Below, piece by piece: positions 7,817 through 15,880 of a stretch of 28,227 bases of DNA. How positions within the stretch are numbered: position 1 is the first letter of the stretch; the number at the start of each line of letters is the position of its first letter. Origin of the DNA: Gammaproteobacteria bacterium UBA7376 (lineage in GTDB: Bacteria; Pseudomonadota; Gammaproteobacteria; Pseudomonadales; Azotimanducaceae); assembly GCA_002470275.1 (NCBI GenBank), contig DKNY01000009.1:1-28227 (forward strand), read 5' to 3'. The notes below the pieces were generated by a model. It was not told the DNA's origin. It searched no databases and saw nothing but the letters and a program-made list of their open reading frames with translations. A program made the translations under genes and the position numbers.

Positions 7817-8443
7817 ATGGATTACTTAGCTGCAAATTGGCTGGAGGTGATTGGCGTTGTGAGCGGCTTGCTCTGCGTTTTGCTGTTGATCAAACAGAAT
7901 GCGCTGACCTTTCCCTTAGGCCTGCTCTATGCGCTGGTGACGGTCATCGTGGTAGCTCGCTCGAACCTCTATGCTGATGTGATCTTGAACGCGTACTACG
8001 TGCTCATGAACGCCTATGGCTGGTACTACTGGCTCTATGGTGGAGAGGCCATTCGTGATGACGGGCACTTGCCGCCTCAGCCCATTTCTCGAAACCTCTG
8101 CCTGGCGTTGATGGCTATAACCGTGTTGGGCAGCCTCAGCATGGCCTATGTTCTCGGCAGTTTCACCGCAGCAGATCTGGTTTATGCCGATAGCTTTACT
8201 ACCGTCGCCAGCTTTGTTGCCATGTGGATGACCGCCCGCAAGCTGCTGGCCAGCTGGGCGGCCTGGTTTGTGATTGATGTGGTTCAAATAGCGGTTTATC
8301 TCGTTAAGGGGGCTACGTCGGATCCAGGGCTGTACCTCTACGCGGGCTTATACACTGTTTATCTGGGCATGGCGGTCATCGGTTGGCGGGCCTGGCGGCG
8401 GACGATGGTGTCGGATAACGCCCCAATGCATGCGGCCGGCTGA
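7817..8443 (+). CDS. pnuC: PnuC-family nicotinamide riboside transporter
   Basis: 208-residue inner-membrane protein with about seven hydrophobic helices. It carries the PnuC signature region: KQNALTFPLGLLYALV, then NAYYVLMNAYGWYYW (about residues 60-75), and the second half repeats the helix pattern. PnuC proteins are facilitators that import unphosphorylated nicotinamide riboside, which a cytoplasmic kinase then traps. Homologues carry thiamine or riboflavin, but the next gene is an NadR-type kinase that shares a one-base stop/start overlap (TGATG at 8441-8445), which favours nicotinamide riboside. The start at 7817 fits the family N-terminus. No riboswitch is evident upstream. Confidence 0.9.
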   Translation: MDYLAANWLEVIGVVSGLLCVLLLIKQNALTFPLGLLYALVTVIVVARSNLYADVILNAYYVLMNAYGWYYWLYGGEAIRDDGHLPPQPISRNLCLALMAITVLGSLSMAYVLGSFTAADLVYADSFTTVASFVAMWMTARKLLASWAAWFVIDVVQIAVYLVKGATSDPGLYLYAGLYTVYLGMAVIGWRAWRRTMVSDNAPMHAAG

Positions 8444-8961
8444 TGGACATCGTTATCACAGGTCCGGAATCCTCTGGCAAGAGCACCCTCGCGGCGTGGT
8501 TGAGCCAACGCCTAGGTTTGCCCTTACAGCAAGAGGAGGCCCGTAGCTATCTCGGAGGTCAGAGCGGCTATCTCCCCAGCGATCTCATTCGTATCCAGGA
8601 ACGCCAGAGCCAGAGAGAGATGGCGCTGGCTGACGCCCCTGGCGCGATATTGGATACCGACATCCTCACTCTGATGATCTGGTGGAGAGAAAAATACGGA
8701 CCTCTGCCTATCCTCTTTAACGACGCCTGGCACAGACGTTCTCCCAGGGTGTACCTGCTTTGCAGGCCTGATATTCCCTGGGAGCCTGATCCGCTGCGTG
8801 AAAACCCCTTGGATCGAGATAGACTCTTCGACCTCTATCAGTATGAAATGCGCCTGCGTCAGGTGCCCTATCGGATTGTCCAGGGTGACGGTGAAGACCG
8901 ATTGTTGGGTGCGCTTGCGGGCCTAACGCAGCTCCAAGGCAAGCGCGAAGCGTTACCCTAA
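8443..8961 (+). CDS. nadR: NadR-type nicotinamide riboside kinase (stand-alone)
   Basis: 172-residue P-loop kinase matching the C-terminal ribosylnicotinamide kinase domain of NadR: Walker A GPESSGKST (7-15), DTDILTLMIWW (the acceptor-binding region) and the lid segment YLLCRPDIPWEPDPLREN followed by Arg. It phosphorylates nicotinamide riboside to NMN with ATP, which both traps the substrate brought in by PnuC and feeds NAD synthesis. The N-terminal repressor and adenylyltransferase domains of full NadR are absent, so NMN adenylylation must be encoded elsewhere. The ATG overlaps the pnuC stop by one base, so translation is probably coupled. The 3' end overlaps the convergent kinase gene by 9 nt. 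Confidence 0.88.
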   Translation: MDIVITGPESSGKSTLAAWLSQRLGLPLQQEEARSYLGGQSGYLPSDLIRIQERQSQREMALADAPGAILDTDILTLMIWWREKYGPLPILFNDAWHRRSPRVYLLCRPDIPWEPDPLRENPLDRDRLFDLYQYEMRLRQVPYRIVQGDGEDRLLGALAGLTQLQGKREALP

Positions 8962-9819
8962 CCGCTGCAACCTGTCGGCAGAGGTCAGCAGTTGGTCTCG
9001 AATTTCTGCCCGCTCATTGCCACGGGCAATCTGAAAGCTTGCCCACGCCCATTCGCGTTTCCAGAAGGCGAGCACGTTGCGCTTGAGTCTCGGCATGTCC
9101 CGGCCCCCAAGAAAGGCCTCGCTCAATGACGCGAGGTCCTCCTGGGGCAGGTCGAGGCCCAGGCATAGGGTTACCAAGTCGAACAGAGGATCGTTGCTGC
9201 CCACGAATTCCCAATCAAGCGTCACCCAGCCCTCGGGCGTGACCAGGATATTCCAAGGGTTCAGGTCGTTATGGCAGGTCGTTGAATGCTTGGCCTCCAC
9301 GGGGGTTAACCGAGGGTCAGGGGCCACGCCGTAGTCGCCTAAGAGGTCGGCGAGGCAATACGCTCTGCCGCTGTCCGGCAGAGCTTTATGGAGGCCTGCC
9401 GTGAAATGTAAAAGATCTTCGGGGTTGAAACGTGTGCTAAATACGTCAGCCAGCACCTCGCCTGACAGGCGCTTGGAGAGCATATCCCCGGTGGCCCGGT
9501 TCAGCGCAAGGGGTCGAATGCCTGGGGGCTCGGGCAGGTTCTGGTACCAGATATCCTCGTGGTGTCGATCCACAAAGGGCTGAGGGATTCCGGCAATTCG
9601 CAGAACGTAGGATTCGGTCTTGTGTTGGTGGACTCTATTGAAAGCGATATTGAGATTGCTAAATCCGCCGCTCAGGAATTCAAAGTCCTGGAGTTCACTG
9701 TGCTGCCAGCTTGGGGACAGTGCCAGGATGCGCCCTATGATCGCGTCTCGCTTGGGCATGGAGGGATGCGTTTCGTCGAGCACAGGCCCTGCCCGATGGG
9801 TCTCTTCCTCGGGGATCAT
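8953..9819 (-). CDS. APH/choline-kinase-family phosphotransferase
   Basis: 288-residue small-molecule kinase of the aminoglycoside phosphotransferase/choline kinase/thiamine kinase fold. Visible marks are a glycine-containing N-lobe (FLSGGFSNLN, about 48-57), Brenner motif CHNDLNPWNIL (Asp185 catalytic, Asn190 metal) and the DFG-equivalent LDWEFVGSNDPLFDL (Asp202). The FLSGGFSN and HNDLNPWN wording is nearer choline or thiamine kinases than antibiotic kinases, so a housekeeping substrate such as thiamine, choline or an amino sugar is more likely; I cannot choose. The ATG at 9819 overlaps the sirtuin stop as ATGA, which supports this start over the Met at residue 21 (9759) and implies co-translation. 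The gene ends inside the convergent NR kinase gene. Confidence 0.8.
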   Translation of the reverse strand: MIPEEETHRAGPVLDETHPSMPKRDAIIGRILALSPSWQHSELQDFEFLSGGFSNLNIAFNRVHQHKTESYVLRIAGIPQPFVDRHHEDIWYQNLPEPPGIRPLALNRATGDMLSKRLSGEVLADVFSTRFNPEDLLHFTAGLHKALPDSGRAYCLADLLGDYGVAPDPRLTPVEAKHSTTCHNDLNPWNILVTPEGWVTLDWEFVGSNDPLFDLVTLCLGLDLPQEDLASLSEAFLGGRDMPRLKRNVLAFWKREWAWASFQIARGNERAEIRDQLLTSADRLQRLG

Positions 9820-10595
9820 GTTGGCCGACGATCGTCAGACAGGCGATCTAGGCAGGCAGACATGACTTCGCCAATGGGCTCTCGAATCACCAGGTCTGCC
9901 AGGTGATCAAGCCCCGTGCTTTCCCGGTTGATGATCACCAGCGTCGCACCCATGCGAGCAGCCACCTCTGGAAAGCCTGCTGCTGGATAGACAGTCAATG
10001 ACGATCCCAGAACAATCATGAGGTCACAGCCTTGAAGCCAGGCTTCGGCCCGCTTCATCTCATGTTCCGGCATGCTTTGACCGAAGGAAATGGTGGCAGT
10101 TTTGATCAAACCCGAACAGGCTTCGCAGGGCGGTACTTCTCCGGTGTCGACGAAGAGTGCTCGCAAGGGTTCAAGGTCATATCTGCGCTGGCAGCTTAAG
10201 CAGCGGGCGTAAGTCGCATTGCCGTGCAGTTCGATGATCTGTTCCGATGCCAGCCCCGATACCTGATGCAGGTTGTCCACATTTTGAGTGATGACCCCAA
10301 CAAATCGCTTTGTATCGCACAGCGCTTTCAGGGCGACATGGCCTTTATTAGGCACCGCGCTGGTCATCAGCGTGCTCGAAAATTTACGTTGCCAGGATGT
10401 TGCACGCGCCTCTGCAGAGGAGACAAAGTCTTGAAAGGGGATCGGCTTCATCGTCTCCCACAGCCCGGTGCCCGGACTTCTATAATCCGGAATGCCGGAC
10501 TCTGTGCTGATGCCGGCGCCGGTGAAAAAGACGCCCCGGGAGCACCCGCTCAGCAGCGAGCAGAGATGGTCAAGTTCTTGCTGATCGTTCATCAT
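9816..10595 (-). CDS. Sir2-family NAD-dependent protein deacylase
   Basis: 259-residue sirtuin that removes acyl groups from protein lysines using NAD and releases nicotinamide. Motifs: GAGIS (26-30), GIPDYRS, TQNVDNLH (103-110), catalytic His124 in LHG, zinc cysteines C132-C135 and C157-C160, GSSLTVYPA, and NRES near the C-terminus. GIPDYRS and the AxxxSWQRKF stretch resemble class II (SIRT4-like) sirtuins rather than E. coli CobB. Two Met codons start the protein; the first, at 10595, is used here. The gene overlaps the downstream phosphotransferase by 4 nt and lies close to the NAD salvage genes, so nicotinamide produced here could link to local NAD turnover. That link is inference. Confidence 0.92.
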   Translation of the reverse strand: MMNDQQELDHLCSLLSGCSRGVFFTGAGISTESGIPDYRSPGTGLWETMKPIPFQDFVSSAEARATSWQRKFSSTLMTSAVPNKGHVALKALCDTKRFVGVITQNVDNLHQVSGLASEQIIELHGNATYARCLSCQRRYDLEPLRALFVDTGEVPPCEACSGLIKTATISFGQSMPEHEMKRAEAWLQGCDLMIVLGSSLTVYPAAGFPEVAARMGATLVIINRESTGLDHLADLVIREPIGEVMSACLDRLSDDRRPT

Positions 10596-10676
10596 TCGCT
10601 CAGTGACACCGTGACGGTATGCTAGTCCTTTGTGCCGTTCCTTTCATCTTTCACAGTCCACTGCGGAGACCCAATC

Positions 10677-11669
10677 ATGCACCTACTGCGCTATGTACCC
10701 ATGGGCATAATTCGAGACAGTATTCGGATCAGAGGAAGCCTGCGCCTGATGTTGGTGCTCTCAGCTCTTGCCGTGAGTTCTCATGGGGCACTGGCTCAGG
10801 AGGACTCGGGTGCATCTCCCCTACAGGAGTTGAAGGCGACGGTTACTTGGCAGGGGGGGCTTGAGGCTCGCGCCCTCAACGAATCGAGTGGTCTGGCGGC
10901 CAGCCATCGTCACCCCAACGTTTTATGGTCAATCAATGACTCTGGCTCCAAGGCCGTGCTCTACGCCATGGATTTAACGGGGCGTCATTTGGGATCTTGG
11001 TCAATAGATATGCCGGACCCTATCGATTGGGAGGCTATGACGTCCGTTCAAGTGAACGGGACCTCCTACCTCGTGGTGGCCGACGTGGGCGACAATACGG
11101 CCTGGCGAGATACCGTGAGCTATACCGTTGTTGCTGAACCGGATGTGTTCAATAGCGCGGAATCGATATTGGAACCTGTAAGCCACCTGCGATTCCGATA
11201 TCCGGACGGCCCGCGAGACTGTGAGGCAGTGACCGTGGATGTCCAGGGTCAGCGCCTGCTGCTCATGAGTAAGAGAGTGGTGCCCATTGAGGTTTACGCG
11301 CTGCCCCTGGTGTTGGATAACGCCCACTCAGACGTTTTCGTTGCCGAGAAAATTGCCGACTTGGATGGCCTGCCTCGCGTGTCGGCGAAAGATATGGACC
11401 TCTATGGCAAGGCTGGACCATGGATGCATATGCCCACCGGCATGACCCTCAGCGGCGACCGCCTACTGGTGACCACGCCCAAGGATGCCTACCTATTCTC
11501 ACTGGCCAGGCTGTTGAGCCCACCGCAACGCATTGCGATGCCGAGCATCGGACAGCGCGAGGCCATCGTCTTTGCGGCAGGGAGCGAAAACGTGGCATTC
11601 GTCAGCCACGAGCGGCGTTATGGGAAAGAAGAAGCTTCCCTGCTGCGGATTGAGATTAAGGATCGCTGA
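10677..11669 (+). CDS. Exported beta-propeller-like protein of unknown function
   Basis: 330-residue protein with a long N-terminal region and hydrophobic signal segment (LMLVLSALAVSSHGALA, about residues 24-40), so probably periplasmic or secreted. The mature part is beta-rich with repeated blades. Characteristic motifs are NESSGLA, LWSINDSG, DPIDWEAMTS, VADVGDN, YPDGPRDCEAVTVD and MPTGMTLSGDRLLV. I know this set from uncharacterised propeller proteins; acidic motifs such as DWE and GDN suggest metal binding. The ATG at 10677 has GGAG eight bases upstream (10665-10668). The in-frame start at 10632 lacks one and would weaken the signal peptide. The 3' end overlaps the convergent kinase gene by 14 nt. 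No function is assigned. Confidence 0.75.
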   Translation: MHLLRYVPMGIIRDSIRIRGSLRLMLVLSALAVSSHGALAQEDSGASPLQELKATVTWQGGLEARALNESSGLAASHRHPNVLWSINDSGSKAVLYAMDLTGRHLGSWSIDMPDPIDWEAMTSVQVNGTSYLVVADVGDNTAWRDTVSYTVVAEPDVFNSAESILEPVSHLRFRYPDGPRDCEAVTVDVQGQRLLLMSKRVVPIEVYALPLVLDNAHSDVFVAEKIADLDGLPRVSAKDMDLYGKAGPWMHMPTGMTLSGDRLLVTTPKDAYLFSLARLLSPPQRIAMPSIGQREAIVFAAGSENVAFVSHERRYGKEEASLLRIEIKDR

Positions 11670-12279
11670 TGTGTGGCCGAGAAGCGCGAAAGGCGAGGGG
11701 TGGGTGCGCCAGACGGCTGATGACCTGTTCCGCTACGGCCTCCACCCCAGCTGAGCTGGTGTCCACCTCAAGGTCGTAAGGAATTCCGTGTTCATGCACT
11801 TGCTCAAAATGAGAGGTCGCGGTCCCGGGAAAGCGTCCCGGGCGCTTGCGCTCTCGTTCCAGCACCACGCTAAGTCGGCATTTGACGCCGACAAACCAGG
11901 TTGTATCTGGGTTTAAGACAGCGATGTAATCCTCTAGGTAGTCTCGTTTGAAGAGGAGGTCGTCCACGATGACATTGCAGCCGAGGTCGCTGAAATGAGC
12001 AACGGCCCTGCGCATGCCCGACAGAACGCGCTCTCCGTACTCGCCGAACTGAATATGTGTAACCGGTTGGCCGTCAAGGACTGCGGGCACCACGTTCAAG
12101 CCCGACGCCCCAGGGTCGCCGGGTGGTGAGTTGAGGCCTCGGACCCGACTGGGCATGCCGTCCCTGAACTGATCCAAGGCAATATGCTGGAAAGGTTCCT
12201 GGAGTTGGTTCTGAAGCGCTATGGCGAGCGTTGTTTTCCCGGCGCTGGAGCAGCCGTTGAGTAAAATGACCTTGGACAT
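11656..12279 (-). CDS. Chloramphenicol phosphotransferase-like P-loop kinase
   Basis: 207-residue protein of the CPT (chloramphenicol 3-O-phosphotransferase) family. Features: Walker A GCSSAGKTT (9-17), ALDQFRDGMP with Asp36 at the family catalytic position, VDDLLF, and the CPT C-terminal signature (VKCRL ... ERERKRPGR ... VHEHGIPYDLEVDTS). In Streptomyces venezuelae this enzyme protects the chloramphenicol producer. Distant proteobacterial members are annotated by homology only, and the substrate here may be another small alcohol. No resistance or mobile genes flank it. The ATG at 12279 fits the P-loop position; the ribosome-binding site is weak. Convergent overlap of 14 nt with the propeller gene. 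Confidence 0.8.
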   Translation of the reverse strand: MSKVILLNGCSSAGKTTLAIALQNQLQEPFQHIALDQFRDGMPSRVRGLNSPPGDPGASGLNVVPAVLDGQPVTHIQFGEYGERVLSGMRRAVAHFSDLGCNVIVDDLLFKRDYLEDYIAVLNPDTTWFVGVKCRLSVVLERERKRPGRFPGTATSHFEQVHEHGIPYDLEVDTSSAGVEAVAEQVISRLAHPPLAFRASRPHISDP

Positions 12280-12454
12280 GACGGGTTTTTATCTAGGCTG
12301 GGCCTCAAGCTCGAAGCGCTAGACGGTAGCCAATCGTTTGGTCTTTGTACATCCCAGAGCAGGTTGGTGTGGCCTTATCGAGAGACTTTCCCGGCTCCCG
12401 CGCACTCTTCATAACCTGCGCCTCGCTAACCATTCGCGTCGATAACGGTACACG

Positions 12455-13162
12455 GTGCATAAAGATGTATCATCGGCGCTTTGGTATGGGGGCGGCAACG
12501 TGCTGTGGCACTGTGAAAGTGAACGTCTAACTTCGCTCGTGAAGGACTTACCCGGGGTCTCCTCAACAGCGATCGCCCTGGCTGGGCTCGCTGATCGGGA
12601 TACGGCTCTGCGAGGGAGCGAGCGCACGATGCTGTCTGCCATGCGCGGTGAGCGTCGACGCACGTTCAGTTCGGGACGCTACTGCGTGAGGGCAGCCCAG
12701 CACTGTCTTGGGCTGTCTGATGATGCTATTGGGCGAGCGGGACGAGTCCCCATCTGGCCTGCGGGAACGGTCGGCAGCATCAGTCATTGCAGCGACCTCG
12801 CGGTAGCCGGCCTTTCGTGTTCCCTGGCCGGAATGGGGGTGGATATTGAGAGATCTGAGCGGATCACGCCCAAGCTCCACGGCAAAATTTTCACTGAACG
12901 AGAACGTGCCGACCTCGAGGGGCTCCCAAGTGCCGCGGCCGCAGTAACGTTTTCTGCAAAAGAAGCGGGCTACAAGGCGATATTTCCTCTATCGAATCAA
13001 TATATCGGCTTCCAGGAGGCCGAAATTATTCATCATTGGACCGAACAATCCTTTACCATTCGATACCTGGGTTCCCATGCTCCGAACAGACGCTTGGAGG
13101 GCGGTGTCGGTTACTGGAGACAAAGTCACGAGCACGTGATGACGCTTTTTTTGTTGGACTAA
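12455..13162 (+). CDS. 4'-phosphopantetheinyl transferase, EntD/Sfp superfamily
   Basis: Transfers the phosphopantetheine arm of CoA to a serine of carrier proteins. Visible motifs: W/GTVGSISHC, GVDIER (magnesium Asp/Glu) and FSAKEAGYKA (Glu and Lys), in family order and spacing; the basic segment RGERRRTFSSGRYCVRAA matches the EntD-like CoA-binding region. Length is 235 residues from GTG at 12455. An alternative GTG at 12500 (220 residues) has a G-rich site (GGGGGCGG) just before it and may be the true start. The next gene begins one base after the stop. No polyketide or peptide synthetase is in the window, so the carrier target is elsewhere. The 175 bases upstream, divergent from the CPT-like gene, hold no other feature I can support. 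Confidence 0.85.
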   Translation: MHKDVSSALWYGGGNVLWHCESERLTSLVKDLPGVSSTAIALAGLADRDTALRGSERTMLSAMRGERRRTFSSGRYCVRAAQHCLGLSDDAIGRAGRVPIWPAGTVGSISHCSDLAVAGLSCSLAGMGVDIERSERITPKLHGKIFTERERADLEGLPSAAAAVTFSAKEAGYKAIFPLSNQYIGFQEAEIIHHWTEQSFTIRYLGSHAPNRRLEGGVGYWRQSHEHVMTLFLLD

Positions 13163-13163
13163 T

Positions 13164-14399
13164 ATGCAGGCTATTTTTGGGTTAGCGGTTCTTCTCTTTG
13201 TCTGTTGGTTGGGCAGCGAAGCAAGAAGTCAGGTTTCTTGGCGTTTTGTTGCGATGGGCCTGCTCTTTCAGACCGTCATTGCCTTGCTGCTGCTGAAGGT
13301 CACCTGGGTTGCAGAGCTGCTGTTGAGCTTAAACGTCCTCATAGAGAGCATAGAAGAAGCAACCCGGGCGGGGACGGTATTTCTCTTTGGTTTTCTTGGG
13401 GGCGATCGCTTCCCCATTGCGCTGGACACCCCGGAAGGGCCCTATCTTTTTGCCTTTCGAGTTCTCCCCCAGGTTGTGGTCTTCTCGGTCATTGTCGCCC
13501 TGCTCTGGCACTGGAAAGTACTCTCGATCATTGTTCGAGGGCTGAGTTGGGCCCTCAGAAACACGTTAAAAGTTAGCGGCACCGTGGCAACGGCGGCTGC
13601 CGCGAGTCTGTTCTTGGGCATGATTGAAACGCCCTTGGTTATTCGGGCCTACTTGGCTCGCCTAACCCGATCTGAATTTTTTACGGTCATGACCTTGGGT
13701 ATGTCCACGGTTGCGGGGTCAGTGATGGTGCTGTTTGCGGCCCTGCTTGCCGACGTTATGGAGGGAGTGATCGGTCATATCCTGACCGCATCAATGATTA
13801 ATGCGATCGGTGCGCTCTATATCTCTCGTATCCTTGTGCCAGAGGATCGGACCATCAGTACCCAAGATATTGAAATCGACCTTGGCTATATCTCGTCAAT
13901 GGACGCCCTAGCCCAGGGCACCAAGGATGGGCTCGCTCTGGCGGTGAACGTGGGCGCCATGCTCCTGGTGTTAATCAGCTTCGTTGCGCTGGGGAACATC
14001 ATCCTCGACCATCTTAGTCCCAGCGGAATGACCCTGACCATCCAAGGCACGCTAGGTATGCTGTTTGCGCCCATCGCCTGGCTGATAGGCATTCCTTGGC
14101 ATGAGGCCATACCTGCAGGCGGGCTGTTAGGCACCAAGCTGGTATTGAATGAACTGGTGGCCTACATACAGCTTGCCGAAATATCCGGGCAGTTCTCTGC
14201 GCAGAGCCAGCTGATTCTGATTTACGCGCTCTGTGGCTTTGCCAATGTAGGGAGCCTGGGGGTGTTAATTGGTGGCTTATCCGTACTGGTGCCTGAGCGA
14301 AAGGCCGAATATCTGGCTATTGCGCCTAAGTCGGTCCTCGCGGGTACGGCAGTGACCTTGGTCACTGGGGCCTTGGTCGGTTTAATCAGCGCTCTGTAG
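13164..14399 (+). CDS. Concentrative nucleoside transporter (CNT/NupC family)
   Basis: 411-residue inner-membrane transporter that imports nucleosides with protons or sodium. It has about ten hydrophobic helices and the CNT core signature: GMIETPLVIRAYL followed by TRSEFFTVMTLGMSTVAGSV (about residues 153-190). The second half-repeat has VGAMLLVLISFVALGN and GFANVGSLGVLIGGL. Nucleoside specificity cannot be read. It starts one base after the phosphopantetheinyl transferase stop, so the two are co-transcribed despite having no obvious shared pathway. The last 18 nt overlap the convergent threonine aldolase gene. Confidence 0.9.
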   Translation: MQAIFGLAVLLFVCWLGSEARSQVSWRFVAMGLLFQTVIALLLLKVTWVAELLLSLNVLIESIEEATRAGTVFLFGFLGGDRFPIALDTPEGPYLFAFRVLPQVVVFSVIVALLWHWKVLSIIVRGLSWALRNTLKVSGTVATAAAASLFLGMIETPLVIRAYLARLTRSEFFTVMTLGMSTVAGSVMVLFAALLADVMEGVIGHILTASMINAIGALYISRILVPEDRTISTQDIEIDLGYISSMDALAQGTKDGLALAVNVGAMLLVLISFVALGNIILDHLSPSGMTLTIQGTLGMLFAPIAWLIGIPWHEAIPAGGLLGTKLVLNELVAYIQLAEISGQFSAQSQLILIYALCGFANVGSLGVLIGGLSVLVPERKAEYLAIAPKSVLAGTAVTLVTGALVGLISAL

Positions 14400-15401
14400 T
14401 GAGAACGCCCTGATCACCTGGCAAATTTGAGCAACCCCTTCGTCGTCAATATCTCGATGCACGACCCAGCGAGGGCGACCGACCACGATGCCCCGCTGCG
14501 TTAGCTGCTCGCATAAGGCCTGATAGATGTGGGTATCCAGGCTGAGATGAACCATATTCGTGGCATAACGAACATACTCGCCGCCGAATTTCTCGGCCAG
14601 CGTTTGCGCTATTTCAGCGGTCCTTCGATGATCTTCCGCCAGGCGCTGAACATGGTGTTCGAGGGCGTAGATGCCCGCTGCAGCGATGATACCCGCCTGG
14701 CGCATGCCGCCACCCAATACCTTGCGCCAACGCCTCGCGCGCTGGATGAAGGACTCGTCACCCACGAGAACCGAGCCCACGGGCGCTCCGAGGCCCTTGG
14801 ACAGGCACAGTGAAATGGAATCAAAGGGTTCTGCGAGTTGTGCTGCAGGATACCCCTGAGCCACCGCGGCGTTGAGCAATCGCGCACCGTCCAGGTGAAG
14901 ACTGAGGCCGTGCTGTTGGCACAGGTCGCGGACCTGTGGCGCATAGTCCAGGGGCAGCGGCACGCCGCCGTGGGTATTCTCCAGGCAAACAACTCGGGTT
15001 TTCGCGAAATGGAAGTCTTCGGGTTTAATGACGGCCTCAATGGCCGAAAGAGAGAGCGTCCCGTCTCGGGACATCGCAACCGGTTGAGGCTGAATGCTGC
15101 CGAGCACTGCAGCACCGCCCCCCTCGTACTGATACGTATGGGCTTGGTCACCGACAATGTATTCGTCTCCACGCTCGCAATGTGCGAACAGCCCCAGGAG
15201 GTTGGATTGGGTGCCTGATGGCGCAAAGAGACCTGCCTGCTTGCCCAGGTGCTGGGCAACCTGCTGTTCCAAGGCCCGCACCGTCGCATCCTCTCCCTTA
15301 ACGTCATCGCCTACGGCAGCGCTGGCCATCGCGGCCCGCATGCCCGGAGAGGGGAGGGTGACGGTATCGCTTCGCAGGTCCACTGCCGGTGCATCAGCCA
15401 T
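14382..15401 (-). CDS. ltaE: Low-specificity L-threonine aldolase
   Basis: 339-residue PLP enzyme of fold type I that cleaves L-threonine or L-allo-threonine to glycine and acetaldehyde. It opens with the family signature DLRSDTVT. His88 in DQAHTYQYEGGG stacks on PLP, Asp171 in LHLDGARL contacts the ring nitrogen, and Lys202 in LSKGLGAPVGS is the Schiff-base lysine. Length and motif order are normal. No Shine-Dalgarno precedes the ATG at 15401. Instead a small hairpin (15402-15415) abuts it, which may limit translation. Same strand as exbD, 65 bases downstream of it. Confidence 0.93.
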   Translation of the reverse strand: MADAPAVDLRSDTVTLPSPGMRAAMASAAVGDDVKGEDATVRALEQQVAQHLGKQAGLFAPSGTQSNLLGLFAHCERGDEYIVGDQAHTYQYEGGGAAVLGSIQPQPVAMSRDGTLSLSAIEAVIKPEDFHFAKTRVVCLENTHGGVPLPLDYAPQVRDLCQQHGLSLHLDGARLLNAAVAQGYPAAQLAEPFDSISLCLSKGLGAPVGSVLVGDESFIQRARRWRKVLGGGMRQAGIIAAAGIYALEHHVQRLAEDHRRTAEIAQTLAEKFGGEYVRYATNMVHLSLDTHIYQALCEQLTQRGIVVGRPRWVVHRDIDDEGVAQICQVIRAFSLQSAD

Positions 15402-15415
15402 GCGGGTTAGCCCGC
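15402..15415 (-). promoter_or_regulatory. Small hairpin immediately before the ltaE start codon
   Basis: On the coding strand GCGGG-CTAA-CCCGC forms a 5-bp, 4-base-loop stem that ends directly at the ATG, in the place of a ribosome-binding site. It could slow initiation or be chance; there is no other recognisable site. Confidence 0.3.
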
Positions 15416-15466
15416 TGGAGTGTTAGGTTGGCCGCGCATAATGCCCGATTTCAGGGACCAGCTATC

Positions 15467-15880
15467 TTAGTTTTGGGCGGCCAAGGAGACGTTATAGACG
15501 CCAGCTTGCCGTGCCGAATCCATGATGTGAATCATCACATCTGTCGTGGATTCAGGATGAGGCTGGATGATCACGGGCGCCTCGGGGTTTTCCGCATGCA
15601 GGCGCTCGATATTCGCCCTGACGGATCGACGGTCTACGTCCCGTTGGGCGATTAGAATGCGATCTCGGTTGGTGATCTTCACCACGATGCTTTTCTTGTC
15701 GGGATCGACGGTCTTGGGCTTGTCTTCATCGGGTTGGTTGACATCCAAGCCGACCTCTTTAACGAAGGTGGCTGTCACGATGAAGAAGATGAGCATAATG
15801 AACACCACGTCGAGCATGGGGGTCAAATTAATCGCCGACTTGTCCTCGTCCCCGCGTCCGCGCCCGAATGGTCTTCTCAT
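15467..15880 (-). CDS. exbD: ExbD/TolR-family biopolymer transport protein
   Basis: 137-residue inner-membrane protein with a short cytoplasmic N-terminus (INLTPMLDVVFIMLIFFIV), one membrane helix carrying the essential Asp24, and a periplasmic domain (residues about 45-137). In ExbB-ExbD-TonB or TolQ-TolR complexes this Asp carries the proton path that powers outer-membrane transport. AAGGA precedes the ATG. No ExbB/TolQ, TonB or receptor gene is adjacent: upstream is the divergent BON lipoprotein and downstream is ltaE. The motor partner must be encoded elsewhere. Closer to ExbD than TolR by its N-terminal wording, but this is not certain. Confidence 0.88.
   Translation of the reverse strand: MRRPFGRGRGDEDKSAINLTPMLDVVFIMLIFFIVTATFVKEVGLDVNQPDEDKPKTVDPDKKSIVVKITNRDRILIAQRDVDRRSVRANIERLHAENPEAPVIIQPHPESTTDVMIHIMDSARQAGVYNVSLAAQN

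Noticed and set aside
10608..10618. Short palindrome ACCGT-G-ACGGT between the sirtuin and propeller genes
   Set aside because: Only five bases per arm with no matching promoter; too short to call a site.
14609..15307. 232-codon ORF overlapping threonine aldolase in another frame
   Set aside because: Same-strand shadow of ltaE, whose catalytic motifs are all intact.
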